Below, in pieces: positions 42,779 to 52,166 of a DNA stretch of 64,000 bases. Position numbers and translations under genes: made by a program. The notes under the pieces were generated by a model. It made no database searches, was not told where the DNA came from, and was given only the letters and a program-made list of their open reading frames with translations. This stretch comes from Variovorax sp. dw_308 (lineage in GTDB: Bacteria > Pseudomonadota > Gammaproteobacteria > Burkholderiales > Burkholderiaceae_C): NCBI RefSeq assembly GCF_019207085.1, contig NZ_JAATOM010000019.1, positions 62,001-126,000 on the forward strand, read 5' to 3'. How positions within the stretch are numbered: position 1 is the stretch's first letter; each line of letters opens with the position of its first letter.

Positions 42779-44139
42779 CTCGGCAGGATCGGTTTCGCCA
42801 TGCCCCTCCCGGCGAGCCATCATCAGTCGATGGTGGCAGCGATTCGTACGACGTCGACCAGGAGACTGGAGAGATCCTTTCGCCACGGGAGGATCCGCAG
42901 GGCCGGAACGATGCGTCCATCCCGAACGCCGGGGCAGCCACGGTACAGGGCGAACGGGCGATCCCGTCGGTCAACCGCGAGCGTTCGATCCAGTCTCGCA
43001 TCAGTGGCTCGCTCGCGCTCGGCACGTTTGTCCTCCTTGGCGTCGGATTTCTGTTCTGGTACTACAACACGCAGTACTCCAGGGCCCATGAGGTCGAGGA
43101 GACCGCAAAGAAAGCCGCCGCAGCGCGCGCGGGCGGTGAGATGAAGGTTCCCCCCTTGGGCCGCGTCGATCCCCCAAGGCCCGCGCAGGGCTCAGTTCCC
43201 GTCGCTGCGCCGGCAGCCCTCCCCACGCCCCCGACGGTGCCAGCCACAAACACCAACGCAGGTCCGCCACAGAAAACCCCGGAGCAACTCGCGCTCGAGC
43301 GACAACTCGGGATCCCGGTCTTACGACGTGCACAGACAGCGCAGACACCGGGCCCGGCTGGGCCCCCTGGCCCATATGGCCCCTACGGTGGGTACATGGG
43401 CGCACAGCCCGGCGCCCTGCCCAACATGGCGCAGCTCCTCGGCACCCTCCAGATGCCGGGCACGGCTGCGCCTGTCGCGGGCGGAACCCTGGCAGCCAAC
43501 CTGAGGCCCACGCCGACGCCGGCAGTGACCGCCCAGATGCTGCCGACCCGACGCATGTTGCTGCCCAAGGGCGCATTCATCGATTGCACGCTGGAGACGG
43601 CCATCGATTCCACCTATGAAGGCATGACCACCTGCATAGGGGCAAGCGACATCTACGGCGCGGATGGCAAGGTGGTGCTGCTCGAACGGGGCACGAAGTA
43701 CGTCGGTGAGCAGCGCGGCGAACCGCGGCAGGGACAGGGCCGCGTTTTCGTGGTCTGGAACGAGGCGCGCACGCCCACGGGCGTTGTCGTGCAGCTTGCC
43801 TCCCCGGGCACAGACGAGCTTGGCCGGAACGGCCTCCCCGGCTTCGTCGACAGGCACTTCTGGGAGCGGTTTGGCGCGGCCATCCTGATCTCGGTGATCG
43901 ACGGGACGATGCAGGCTATCGCCGCCAGCCAGCAAAGCGGCACCAACGTCGGCAGTGGGGGTGGCGTGGTGCTCGGCCCGCAAAGCGGGCGTGACGTCGT
44001 GACCGAAGTGCTTCGCAGCACCGTCAACATACCGCCGACCGTCATCAAGAACCAAGGGGAACGCATCCAGATCCTCGTGGCACGCGACGTGGACTTCAGG
44101 ACAGTCTATGCACTCCGAAACGATCCAGCCAATCCGTGA
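42775..44139 (+). CDS. virB10: VirB10 envelope-spanning protein
   Basis: 454 residues from ATG 42775 with AGGAGAG upstream. Cytoplasmic N-terminus, one transmembrane helix (SLALGTFVLLGVGFLFWYYN), a Pro-rich periplasmic linker (including PGPAGPPGPYGPYGGYMGAQ), and a C-terminal TrbI/VirB10 domain with LLPKGAFIDCTLETAIDSTY and LGRNGLPGFVDRHFWERFGA. VirB10 links ATPase energy to outer-membrane opening. It overlaps virB11 by 32 bases. Confidence 0.95.
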   Translation: MTRQDRFRHAPPGEPSSVDGGSDSYDVDQETGEILSPREDPQGRNDASIPNAGAATVQGERAIPSVNRERSIQSRISGSLALGTFVLLGVGFLFWYYNTQYSRAHEVEETAKKAAAARAGGEMKVPPLGRVDPPRPAQGSVPVAAPAALPTPPTVPATNTNAGPPQKTPEQLALERQLGIPVLRRAQTAQTPGPAGPPGPYGPYGGYMGAQPGALPNMAQLLGTLQMPGTAAPVAGGTLAANLRPTPTPAVTAQMLPTRRMLLPKGAFIDCTLETAIDSTYEGMTTCIGASDIYGADGKVVLLERGTKYVGEQRGEPRQGQGRVFVVWNEARTPTGVVVQLASPGTDELGRNGLPGFVDRHFWERFGAAILISVIDGTMQAIAASQQSGTNVGSGGGVVLGPQSGRDVVTEVLRSTVNIPPTVIKNQGERIQILVARDVDFRTVYALRNDPANP

Positions 44140-45247
44140 CGTTGCGCCGCACGCGACGACTCGGTTCGAAGGCGGCAACAGCGGCGTCGCCCAGCACGGC
44201 ATGACGCTGACGGACGGGCCGTCGTCGCTTTCGCTGTTCCTTGGTCCACTGGCCTCCTTGCTCAACGACACGGAAGTCACCGAGATCTGCATCAATCAGC
44301 CTGGCTCGGCTTTCGTGGAGCGACAGTCAGGCTGGAAGCACGAGGTTCTCCCCTTCGCGAGCTTTGAGTGGTGCATGTCGATCGCCAAGCTCGTCGCCAA
44401 TTTCACGCGCCAGCGCATCTCGGCCAGCGAGCCCTTGTTGTCCGCAACGCTGCCGGGCGGCGAGCGCATCCAGATCGTGCTGCCTCCCGCCACCGAGGAC
44501 AGGACCGTCTCGATCACGATCCGGCGGCCGTCGAACGTGCTGTGGACACTGGAAGAACTCGAGGCCTTCAACATCTTCGACGCCACGCGTGGCGCGCCCG
44601 CGGCACGCTGTCAAGTAAACAGCGAAGGCGCTCTTGCCCCCGCTGACCGGGAACTGATGGGCCTGCTAGCAACGCGCAGGTTCGTGCAGTTCCTGCGCCG
44701 GGCCGTTCAGTTGCGCAAGAACATCCTGCTCTCAGGCGCCACCGGCTCAGGCAAGACCACGATCAGCAAGGCGCTGATCCTCGAAGTGCCCGCCGAAGAC
44801 CGGCTGGTGACGATCGAGGACGTGAAGGAACTGTCGCTGCGCAACCAGCCGAACCATGTGCGACTCTTTTATTCGCAAGGTGCCCAGGGTCAGGCATCGG
44901 TGACGCCGGGACAGCTGCTCGCAAGCGCGAAGCGCCAGCGCCCGGACCGCGTCTTTGTGTCCGAGCTTCGCACGGGCGATGAGGTCTATGACTACCTCGT
45001 CTCAGTGAACACCGGCCACCCGGGCTCGATCACGAGCATCCATGCAGACAGCGCGGAGATGGCCTTCGTGGCGCTCGCGCAGTTGATGAAGCGCAGCGAA
45101 GCTGGCCAGGGCATGAGCACACGCGAAGGCGTCGAACTGGCGCAGCTCAGCGTGGACGTGGTGGTGCAGTGCGCGCGGGACCGTCAGCGCCGCATGGTGC
45201 GGGAGATCTGGTATGACCCTGGTACCAAGCTCAGAGGGCTCCCGTAG
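44108..45247 (+). CDS. virB11: VirB11 hexameric traffic ATPase
   Basis: 379 residues. Walker A GATGSGKTTISKAL near residue 212, Asp box VTIEDVKEL near 237, Walker B-like VSELRTGDEVYDYL near 285, and His box GHPGSITSIHADSA near 305 define the VirB11/GspE ATPase family. It switches the T4SS between pilus building and DNA transfer. N-terminal domain of ~140 residues precedes the ATPase. It overlaps the coupling-protein gene by 35 bases. Confidence 0.95.
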   Translation: MHSETIQPIRDVAPHATTRFEGGNSGVAQHGMTLTDGPSSLSLFLGPLASLLNDTEVTEICINQPGSAFVERQSGWKHEVLPFASFEWCMSIAKLVANFTRQRISASEPLLSATLPGGERIQIVLPPATEDRTVSITIRRPSNVLWTLEELEAFNIFDATRGAPAARCQVNSEGALAPADRELMGLLATRRFVQFLRRAVQLRKNILLSGATGSGKTTISKALILEVPAEDRLVTIEDVKELSLRNQPNHVRLFYSQGAQGQASVTPGQLLASAKRQRPDRVFVSELRTGDEVYDYLVSVNTGHPGSITSIHADSAEMAFVALAQLMKRSEAGQGMSTREGVELAQLSVDVVVQCARDRQRRMVREIWYDPGTKLRGLP

Positions 45248-47156
45248 CCCGCTTAAGGTGGGAGCAGCGCTGCTGCTGGCGGCGGTGGTAGGCCTGTACC
45301 TCGCGGGCTACTTCTTCCTGATGGCCGTGAAGTTGCCGCCGCACGACGCCACTCCGCTCACAACTTATCGGTACTGGCAGGACTACGGCGAGCGCCCGGA
45401 CATCCGGCGCGCCTTGCTGATGGCGCTGGCCGGAGGCGAAGGACTTGCGCTCGGTGTCATCGGATTCGCGCTCTTGCCACGGCGTCGGCCGTTGCACGGG
45501 GAAGCACGCTTCGCGCGCCGGCGGGAGATCGAACAGGCCGGCCTCCTCGGCGAGGCAGGGATCATCCTGGGCCGCCTCGGCAACCGGTACCTCGTGCTCC
45601 CGGGTCAGCAGGGCGTGGAACTCGAAGCCCCGCCCCGCAGTGGCAAAGGCGTCGGCGTCGTCATTCCGAACCTGCTGAACTGGCCAGGCTCCACGATCGT
45701 CAGCGACATCAAGGGCGAGAATTTCATCCGCACCGCGGGCTTCCGCAAGGCGCATGGCCAGGAAGTCCACCTGTTCGACCCGCTGTCGGAACGAGAACGC
45801 TCCGCGCGCTGGAACCCGCTGGGCTATGTCTCCGAGATTCCCTACCGTTGCATCGACGATCTCCAGCGCATCGGCACCATGCTGTTTCCGGATCCCCATG
45901 CCGGCGATCCATTCTGGACCTCGTCGGCGCGTTCGCTGTTCCTGGGCATCGCCCTGTATCTCTTCGAGACCGAAGGTGCGACCCGCACGCTGGGTGAGGT
46001 GCTGCGTCAAGGCATGGCCAGTGATGACGAAGGCTTCCAGAAACACTGGAAGCGTGTCATCGACGCCTGCGAGCGCGCCGGCTACCCGCTCTCGCAGGAA
46101 ACCGTGCAAAGCCTCTATGACGTGATCGACCTCGCTCCCACCACCGCGTCGAGCATCCGCAAGACCTTCACCAGCCGACTCGACCTCTGGCTGAACCCGA
46201 TGATCGACGCGGCCACCTCGGCCAACGATTTCGACCTGCGCGAGTTGCGCAAGCGTCCGATCTCCATCTACGTGCAGATCAACCCCGACAACATCGCGCG
46301 GCTTCAGCCACTGTTGAATCTGTTCTTCCAGCAGGCGATCGGCTTGCAGACGCGCGAACTGCCCGAGAACAACCCGGAACTCAGACACCAGTTGCTGCTC
46401 ATGCTCGACGAGTTTCCGGCCCTTGGACGCATCCCCGTGATCGCGGAATCCACCGCCTTCCTGCCGGGCTACAACGTCCGCACCGTGATCATCGTCCAGT
46501 CGAACTCCCAGCTCATCGAGAAGTACGGCGTCGAGGGAGCCAAGTCGATCCGCAAGATGCTGGCAGCGCGAATAGTCTTTCCGCCGAAGGAGTTCGAGGA
46601 CGCCGAGGCCGTTTCGCGTGAGCTCGGAACCTACACGGTCAAGCAGAAAAGCGTCAGTCGCCCCATGTGGGGCGGCGCGGGCAAGTCGCCGAGCGTGAGC
46701 ATCAGCGAGCAGCCTCGCCGCCTCCTGCTGCCGCCGGAGGTCAAGGAGCTGGGCGCCGACTGGTTGATCTTGTTCTACGAAGGCCTGCGCCCCGTCTTAG
46801 CACACCGCGTCTTTTACTTCCGCGACAAGTACTTCGCCCGGCGCGAGCTGCCGCCACCGGAGGTTCCCAAACTTGAGATCGCGAAGCCGTCCAACTCGCG
46901 GCCGCCGACGGCCGCCCCGGCGTCCAGGAACGACTCCCGCGCCAAGCGACCCCAATCCTCTTCGTCCACCGCCCATGCCACTTCCAAGGAAACCAAGGAG
47001 GTACCCGAAATGCAAGTCGATCCAGCTCGCCTTGACGAGCTCAACCTCGATGACTTTTCCCTTGACTTCGACGACGTCGTGATCCCCAAGGGGGGATGGA
47101 CCGATGCGGAAGTCCAGGCCGCGGCCGACAGGTTCGTGTCGCAACTGCTCGACTGA
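45213..47156 (+). CDS. virD4: VirD4/TraG type IV coupling protein
   Basis: 647 residues. Two N-terminal membrane spans (LLLAAVVGLYLAGYFFLMAV; LMALAGGEGLALGVIGFALL) precede the ATPase domain with Walker A PPRSGKGVGVVIPN near residue 143 and SDIKGEN. Walker B is LLMLDEFPALGRI near 393. The acidic C-terminal tail (LDELNLDDFSLDFDDVVIP) may contact the relaxase. It hands the relaxase-DNA complex to the T4SS. Follows virB11 with overlapping frames. Confidence 0.95.
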   Translation: MTLVPSSEGSRSPLKVGAALLLAAVVGLYLAGYFFLMAVKLPPHDATPLTTYRYWQDYGERPDIRRALLMALAGGEGLALGVIGFALLPRRRPLHGEARFARRREIEQAGLLGEAGIILGRLGNRYLVLPGQQGVELEAPPRSGKGVGVVIPNLLNWPGSTIVSDIKGENFIRTAGFRKAHGQEVHLFDPLSERERSARWNPLGYVSEIPYRCIDDLQRIGTMLFPDPHAGDPFWTSSARSLFLGIALYLFETEGATRTLGEVLRQGMASDDEGFQKHWKRVIDACERAGYPLSQETVQSLYDVIDLAPTTASSIRKTFTSRLDLWLNPMIDAATSANDFDLRELRKRPISIYVQINPDNIARLQPLLNLFFQQAIGLQTRELPENNPELRHQLLLMLDEFPALGRIPVIAESTAFLPGYNVRTVIIVQSNSQLIEKYGVEGAKSIRKMLAARIVFPPKEFEDAEAVSRELGTYTVKQKSVSRPMWGGAGKSPSVSISEQPRRLLLPPEVKELGADWLILFYEGLRPVLAHRVFYFRDKYFARRELPPPEVPKLEIAKPSNSRPPTAAPASRNDSRAKRPQSSSSTAHATSKETKEVPEMQVDPARLDELNLDDFSLDFDDVVIPKGGWTDAEVQAAADRFVSQLLD

Positions 47157-47174
47157 GATCGTGAGGCAAACACC

Positions 47175-48371
47175 ATGGCTAACCCTCAAGACCAGAACGA
47201 CGACGCCGATGATGCTGGCTCGGTCGGCGAACACCCGCCCGTACCTTCAAAGCCGTCGAATAGGATCGTCCCGGACGCAGTCGCACAGCGCTTTCTGCGC
47301 ATCGGTGATCGGTACTTCTTTGCTGACCGCACTCTCGCGTTCGTTGATCACGGTGACCGCCTGAAGGTACGCACGCACAACCTCGAAGTGGTGCACAGCG
47401 TCGTGGCCATCATGGAGGCGCGGGGCTGGCAAACCATTCGGGTGACCGGGACCAAAGAATTCCGTCAGAAGGTCTGGCACGAAGCCACCATGCGGGGCAT
47501 CGGCGTTCAGGGCTACGAACCAGACCCGCTGGAGATGCATCAACTGCAGCGCACTTTGGATCGTGATTCGAAGCCGCCTTCGCACGAGCCTGCGCGGGAT
47601 AGGCAGGACAAGCGTGGCAAGCAGGACAAGCGTGGCAAGCAGGGCAAGCGGGGCAAGCGGGATGCCATAACTACGCGCAACGATGCACCCGAACTGAGTG
47701 GCCCTTCACCCAATGATCCTGAACCCGCCGGTTCACGCACGGGTATGCGTCCACCGACCGTCGGAGTGCTCCTGGCGCACGCCGCCGCACCCTATCAGTT
47801 CGATCCCGAACAGCGGCTGTCGTACTACGTGCGCGTTGAGACAGAAGTCGGGGAACGTACTCTTTGGGGGACTGACCTGGAACGCGCCATCGCGGAGTCG
47901 CGCTCTGACGCACAGGTCGGAGATGAGGTCGTCATCGCTCAGCGCGGCGCGCGGGCTGTCACCGTTCGGGTGCCGGCTCGCAATGCCGAAGGCGAACTGA
48001 TTGGCGACAAGAAACTCGTCGCGCAGCGTACGACTTGGAGCGTTGAGAAAGCCCACTACCTGGAAACCCTGGAGCGCAAGGCCAATCTTCTTCGAACCGG
48101 TGAGGTTTCACCGGTTGACGTCGTGTCGCAGTTTCCAGACCTGACGGGCGCGGTCGTTGGTGTGAAACTGGCCGAGCAATTCGCGCAACGCCTGACGCCG
48201 GATCCCGCCGAACAGGCGCGCGTCGTCCAGGCAATTCGCACAGGCTTGGCCAATGCGATTGCTCAAGGCCAGCAGATCAAACTTCCTGAGCAGCGGGCCC
48301 ATCAAAACCCGGTTCACCATCGCAATCGCGGTGGTCCGTCTCGGGAAGAGCGGCAGCATTCTCGTGGGTGA
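47175..48371 (+). CDS. LPD7-domain conjugation protein
   Basis: 398 residues. Residues ~37-117 (FLRIGDRYFFADRTLAFVDH onward, GWQTIRVTGTKEFRQKVW) match the LPD7 domain often found at the C-terminus of relaxases. Here it stands alone, separate from the relaxase at 52167-53255. A lysine/arginine repeat (DKRGKQDKRGKQGKRGKR, ~146-163) encoded by 9-bp tandem repeats follows, then a second domain without known family. Likely a DNA-processing or relaxosome accessory protein. Confidence 0.78.
   Translation: MANPQDQNDDADDAGSVGEHPPVPSKPSNRIVPDAVAQRFLRIGDRYFFADRTLAFVDHGDRLKVRTHNLEVVHSVVAIMEARGWQTIRVTGTKEFRQKVWHEATMRGIGVQGYEPDPLEMHQLQRTLDRDSKPPSHEPARDRQDKRGKQDKRGKQGKRGKRDAITTRNDAPELSGPSPNDPEPAGSRTGMRPPTVGVLLAHAAAPYQFDPEQRLSYYVRVETEVGERTLWGTDLERAIAESRSDAQVGDEVVIAQRGARAVTVRVPARNAEGELIGDKKLVAQRTTWSVEKAHYLETLERKANLLRTGEVSPVDVVSQFPDLTGAVVGVKLAEQFAQRLTPDPAEQARVVQAIRTGLANAIAQGQQIKLPEQRAHQNPVHHRNRGGPSREERQHSRG
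47607..47660 (+). repeat. six 9-bp tandem repeats in the LPD7 gene
   Basis: Six in-frame units of the form GRCAAGCGT/GGCAAGCAG encode DKR-GKQ-DKR-GKQ-GKR-GKR. Units 1-2 and 3-4 are identical 18-mers. The unit length is a multiple of three, so copy-number change would lengthen a basic linker without breaking the frame. Confidence 0.9.
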
Positions 48372-48400
48372 GATCAACGAATGACCTGAACGTCGCCTCC

Positions 48401-48973
48401 ATGTCGACTCAGCAATCCTCTTCCAAAATCACAAGCCGTTTCCTGTCGACGGTGGTGATGGCGTGCTGCGCATTTGCTGCAACGCCACCTGCGTTGGCGC
48501 AACTCGTTCCCGCGCAACCTGTTGTGGTCTCGACCGCCTTCACGCCGGGTAGGGCCTTGGCGCTCGTGCTCGACACGATTCGAGGCGCACGGTCGACCAT
48601 CTTCGTCGCGGCATACACCTTCACCAGCAAGCCCGTCGCCACCGAGTTGCTTGAAGCGTCGAAGCGCGGCGTGAAGGTGTTCGTCCTCGCCGACGCCACG
48701 GAGGCTGGCAAGGGATATTCAGCCGTGCGTTTCCTCGCAAATGAGAGAGTGCCGGTGCGCACCAACGGACGCTACGCGATCCAGCACAACAAGTTCATGG
48801 TGATCGACGGCGTCACAGTGCAGACGGGCAGCTTCAACTACACCTCCTCGGCGGCGCAGCGCAATGCAGAGAACGTGATCGTGGTTCGCAACGCCCCAGC
48901 TACCTCGGCCCAGTACGACGCAGAATGGCGCCGCCTCTGGAACGAAGGTTCTGAACTCGCGCCGTCCTATTGA
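48401..48973 (+). CDS. secreted phospholipase D-like nuclease
   Basis: 190 residues from ATG 48401. Signal peptide ending around PPALA, then a single PLD domain with the HKD motif HNKFMVIDGVTVQTGSFNYT (H-x-K-x4-D, near residues 128-147). This is the Nuc/EndA-type arrangement in which a dimer forms one active site. Such nucleases are common in T4SS operons of broad-host-range plasmids; they may degrade DNA in the periplasm. It follows the LPD7 gene closely. Confidence 0.9.
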   Translation: MSTQQSSSKITSRFLSTVVMACCAFAATPPALAQLVPAQPVVVSTAFTPGRALALVLDTIRGARSTIFVAAYTFTSKPVATELLEASKRGVKVFVLADATEAGKGYSAVRFLANERVPVRTNGRYAIQHNKFMVIDGVTVQTGSFNYTSSAAQRNAENVIVVRNAPATSAQYDAEWRRLWNEGSELAPSY

Positions 48974-48974
48974 C

Positions 48975-49691
48975 ATGACGAAGGCGCTGCACGGCGATGT
49001 CCCGCGTGCCGCAATAGGCGGCCGCCCCGCCCCGCTACGGGTTGCCACGGGGACCCTGGAAGCCCTGAAGTGGCTGGGCTTGGTCCTGATGACGCGGGAC
49101 CACGTCAACAAGTACCTTCTTGGAGAAGCGAGCGCCGTGCTCTTCGACCTCGGCCGCATGGTCATGCCCGTCTTCGGCTTTGTCCTCATGTACAACCTCG
49201 CGCGGCCCGGAGCCTTGGCCGCGGGCGTGCATGTGCGGGTCATGGGACGATTGCTGGTGTTCGGCGCCCTCTCCACACCGATGTTCGTCGCGCTGGTCGG
49301 GTGGTGGCCCCTGAACATCCTCTTCATGCTGCTTCTCTCCACTGGGATCACTTGGCTGCTTGAGTGCGGCGGTCGGGTCCAAACCGTCCTGGCGGTGCTG
49401 ACCTTCATGCTGGTGGGTGCGGTGGTGGAATTCTGGTGGTTCGGAGTGTTGACGTGCCTTGGTGCTTGGGCGTACTGCCGGAAGCCCACCGGGGTGCGCC
49501 TCGCGCTGTGGGCCATGTCACTGGCGTCGCTTTGGCTCATCAACCGGAACTTCGCCGCGATGGCAGCGCTTCTCCTCCTCCTGGCGGCAACGCGAATCGA
49601 TCTTCCACTCGAACGTCGTCGCTGGCTTTTCTATGGCTTCTATCCCGTTCACCTCGCTGCGATCTGGTTGGCCTTGAAGCTCATTTCATAA
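48975..49691 (+). CDS. traX: TraX-family membrane protein
   Basis: 238 residues with about seven hydrophobic helices. The N-terminal motif LEALKWLGLVLMTRDHVNKY (residues ~29-48) and LGRMVMPVFGFVLMYNLARP match TraX, which acetylates the F pilin. Here the pilin is VirB2-like, so the substrate may be that or another envelope component. It begins one base after the nuclease stop and ends the transfer operon. Confidence 0.88.
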   Translation: MTKALHGDVPRAAIGGRPAPLRVATGTLEALKWLGLVLMTRDHVNKYLLGEASAVLFDLGRMVMPVFGFVLMYNLARPGALAAGVHVRVMGRLLVFGALSTPMFVALVGWWPLNILFMLLLSTGITWLLECGGRVQTVLAVLTFMLVGAVVEFWWFGVLTCLGAWAYCRKPTGVRLALWAMSLASLWLINRNFAAMAALLLLLAATRIDLPLERRRWLFYGFYPVHLAAIWLALKLIS

Positions 49692-49781
49692 GCGACGCAG
49701 CCCGTCACGGGTCCCTAACGGGGCGAGCCGCATTCCACGCAACTTTCAGAGGCCGGCCAGGTCTGGCGGGCGGTGCAGTGC

Positions 49782-49790
49782 TGCTATAAC
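49782..49790 (+). promoter_or_regulatory. extended -10 promoter giving a nearly leaderless transcript
   Basis: TGCTATAAC contains an extended -10 (TGn plus TATAAC) ending ten bases before the ATG at 49801. Transcription from it would begin within a few bases of the start codon, and no Shine-Dalgarno sequence is present between them. No good -35 is seen, as is usual for extended -10 promoters. Confidence 0.5.
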
Positions 49791-49800
49791 TCGCGTCGCC

Positions 49801-50283
49801 ATGGACAACAGCCCGATCATCCGCTTCCGCCTCGACCGCGAAATTGCCGAGCGCGCGCACCGCATGGCCGCAGAGCGGGGCCTGGAGTTGCCAGACATCA
49901 TGCGCATGATGCTGACCAAGGCGGTGCGCATTGGTGACTTTTCCATTGACCAGGAACAGCCTGCGCGCGACAGACCCCCCGAAAGTCGATCGGCGCTGGC
50001 CTACGAACCGCGCTACTGGGCCGATGCTCTGGCCGCCCTTGACGCAGAGGCTGCACTGGCCGTTCTCCACCAAGCCATCGCCGACCGCACGGCGTGGCTC
50101 GACGAAGGCTTGGCCTCCAGGAAACCGGATCTGAAGCGGCTTGAGACAGTCCGCAACGAGCGTGATGAAGCGTGTGAGCTGCTGGCCTCCTTCGATCCAA
50201 AGAATACCGCTGCCGTCGCAAAGATCCTGGATCGATTCTCACCCGACTCAAACGAAGGGCCAGCACCGGAGGCACAGACATGA
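49801..50283 (+). CDS. ribbon-helix-helix antitoxin-like protein
   Basis: 160 residues. The first ~45 residues (PIIRFRLDREIAERAHRMAA; LPDIMRMMLTKAV) have the ribbon-helix-helix pattern of RelB/DinJ-like antitoxins. The rest is an acidic helical domain. It shares an ATGA overlap with a zeta-toxin-like gene, the order expected for antitoxin then toxin. The first ~30 bases of this gene recur at 58372 as a fragment. A nearly leaderless promoter precedes it. Confidence 0.75.
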   Translation: MDNSPIIRFRLDREIAERAHRMAAERGLELPDIMRMMLTKAVRIGDFSIDQEQPARDRPPESRSALAYEPRYWADALAALDAEAALAVLHQAIADRTAWLDEGLASRKPDLKRLETVRNERDEACELLASFDPKNTAAVAKILDRFSPDSNEGPAPEAQT

Positions 50284-51407
50284 TCTCGGCACGCCTGAGC
50301 CAGGAGCAGCGCGACCGGATATACGAGGGTCGAATTCGCCCGGATCTGCTCGCTGGCGCCGCGCCGTCAAGGACCCCGGCCGCGATGATTGTCGCGGGAC
50401 AACCAGGAGCCGGCATCCCTTTCGCGGCGGCTACCCTTCGCCTCGAACTGGCGAAGACGATCGGCGCCGTGGTGCAGCTGAGCGACGATCGACTGCGCGC
50501 CTATCACCCCGCCTGGCGGCCGGGCGCGGGGGCTGGATTGCTCAGCGCCCCAGGCTTGGAGCCGGAGGTCGCCTACTGGTCGAATCGCATCGTCCAGGAC
50601 GCGCAGCAGGGCCGCATGCACCTTCTGGTCGAGGATGAGATACGCGATCCCCGCTCGATCTACAGGGTGGCCACCACGTTGCGCAAGGATGCGTACGTCG
50701 TTCAGGCCGTGTTTGTGGCAACCAACGGGGACGAGAGCTCGCTGTCGGCAATGGCGCAGTACGACCTCTGGCGCGATCGGGGGCTCGCTTCACGCTTCGT
50801 CTCGAAGCAGGAGCACGATTTGGCGTTAGCCAACGTTCGCTCGGCCATCGGCCTGCTGGAAGAGCGGCGCGCTGTGGACGGCTTGCGGATCATCGACCGG
50901 AACGCGCTGCAGTTCTACGAGAACCGCCTGGTCGAAGGCAAGTGGAAGCGGGAGCCGCGCGCCCAAGCCGCCCTGGATACCGTGCGTGACAAGCCCCGAT
51001 TGCCCAAGGACCTCGCGAAGTTCGCCATGCGATGGGAGACGCTGGTGCAGCGCCTCGCGCACAGCCCGGACGTGCCTCGCGACGTCGCCAGCCAGGCGCT
51101 CATATGGCGTAACGACGCTGCTGCGCGCTGCGAGGCAACGCCGGCCGCCGCGCAGATGTTGCAATGGGCTCATGAGGGCGCCGCCTTCCGAGTCATGGAC
51201 CGCTTCGAATTCGAGCGGGAGTTTCCGCATCACAAGCGCGCGGTCAATGCACTTGGCGCAGCAGTCGTCGAAGCTGAGAAGTACGAAGAAACAGAGAGCG
51301 CCCGCTTCCTGGCCAGTGCTCGCGAAAACATCGCGCAGCGCATCGAGCGCGGCGACATGGCACGCATTGCGGCGCGAGAGAAAGAGCGCGAACCGCCGAT
51401 TCGCTGA
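50280..51407 (+). CDS. zeta-toxin-like protein with degenerate P-loop
   Basis: 375 residues in the zeta/PezT kinase fold: AAMIVAGQPGAGIPFAAATL near residues 34-53 aligns with the family's GQPGAGK(S/T) P-loop, followed by LSDDRLRAYHPAWRPG where family members have a substrate-binding Asp and the DxFHP-like motif. The invariant Lys and Ser/Thr of Walker A are Ile and Pro here. Active zeta toxins phosphorylate UDP-N-acetylglucosamine. With these replacements catalysis is doubtful. The C-terminal ~180 residues are helical and specific. Confidence 0.75.
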   Translation: MISARLSQEQRDRIYEGRIRPDLLAGAAPSRTPAAMIVAGQPGAGIPFAAATLRLELAKTIGAVVQLSDDRLRAYHPAWRPGAGAGLLSAPGLEPEVAYWSNRIVQDAQQGRMHLLVEDEIRDPRSIYRVATTLRKDAYVVQAVFVATNGDESSLSAMAQYDLWRDRGLASRFVSKQEHDLALANVRSAIGLLEERRAVDGLRIIDRNALQFYENRLVEGKWKREPRAQAALDTVRDKPRLPKDLAKFAMRWETLVQRLAHSPDVPRDVASQALIWRNDAAARCEATPAAAQMLQWAHEGAAFRVMDRFEFEREFPHHKRAVNALGAAVVEAEKYEETESARFLASARENIAQRIERGDMARIAAREKEREPPIR

Positions 51408-51697
51408 GCAGGTCATTCCTGTATCGCCCGACCAGTCCGGCCGTTGCCTCGCCCCCGCTAAGCTTCAAGACTTTGCTGCAAAAGCGTCGTAGATCGAAGC
51501 TGGGGCTACTTACGTACCCGACCATGAGCTGGTATTCGTGTGGCCGCCGCGAACTGGCGCTGAAGACTGGGTGCTGCCTCTCGAATTTCGCCTCCGAATG
51601 ACGGCGATCGTAGCAAGCTGAAGTTCGGCCGCAGCGTTCTTCGATGCGAGCGGTGGTGGCCTCGGAATTTTCAGCAGACTGACGGGGTCTCCAGGGG

Positions 51698-51847
51698 TCA
51701 ACGCGCTGGGCGCTGGCAGACCATGCGGCCGGTCTTCTTGTCCCAGTGACACTTCTTGGCAGCGGCGAAGGCGCTCGTAGGCGCCAAGACGGCCAGTCCG
51801 AAGGCTGCGACGACGCCCACGAGAACCAATTGCTTGAGGTGCTTCAT
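51698..51847 (-). CDS. small secreted protein
   Basis: 49 residues from ATG 51847. A signal peptide (HLKQLVLVGVVAAFGLAVLA, cleavage about SAFA/A) leaves a ~20-residue basic mature peptide KKCHWDKKTGRMVCQRPAR with two cysteines that could form a disulfide. No family recognised. It lies alone: about 290 bases on its downstream side and 319 bases on its upstream side (51848-52166) contain no gene that I can support. Confidence 0.6.
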   Translation of the reverse strand: MKHLKQLVLVGVVAAFGLAVLAPTSAFAAAKKCHWDKKTGRMVCQRPAR

Positions 51848-52166
51848 GTTGGCCACTCTACAGCACGCATAGACGTCCTGCGACGGCGTATGGATTGGCC
51901 GCTCAAGGTACGACAGAACCCCGGTCCGATGCAAGACTGTGACGGTTGGCTATCTCTGCAAACGAGCCAGCCAGCGGTCGATACTTACCGCTGTGGGTTG
52001 GTGCCGCTCGAGACGCAAGAGACGCTCGACTGAGTACAGCCAACGGCTGCAGTGAGTCGCGCCCTCGCCGCGCGATTGCCGAGACGAGAGCAACGCCGGT
52101 GGATGATTCAACCTCTATCGCACCTAAGCCGTGCCCGCACTTGCTTGGGTCGTTTTTGCATCAGGC

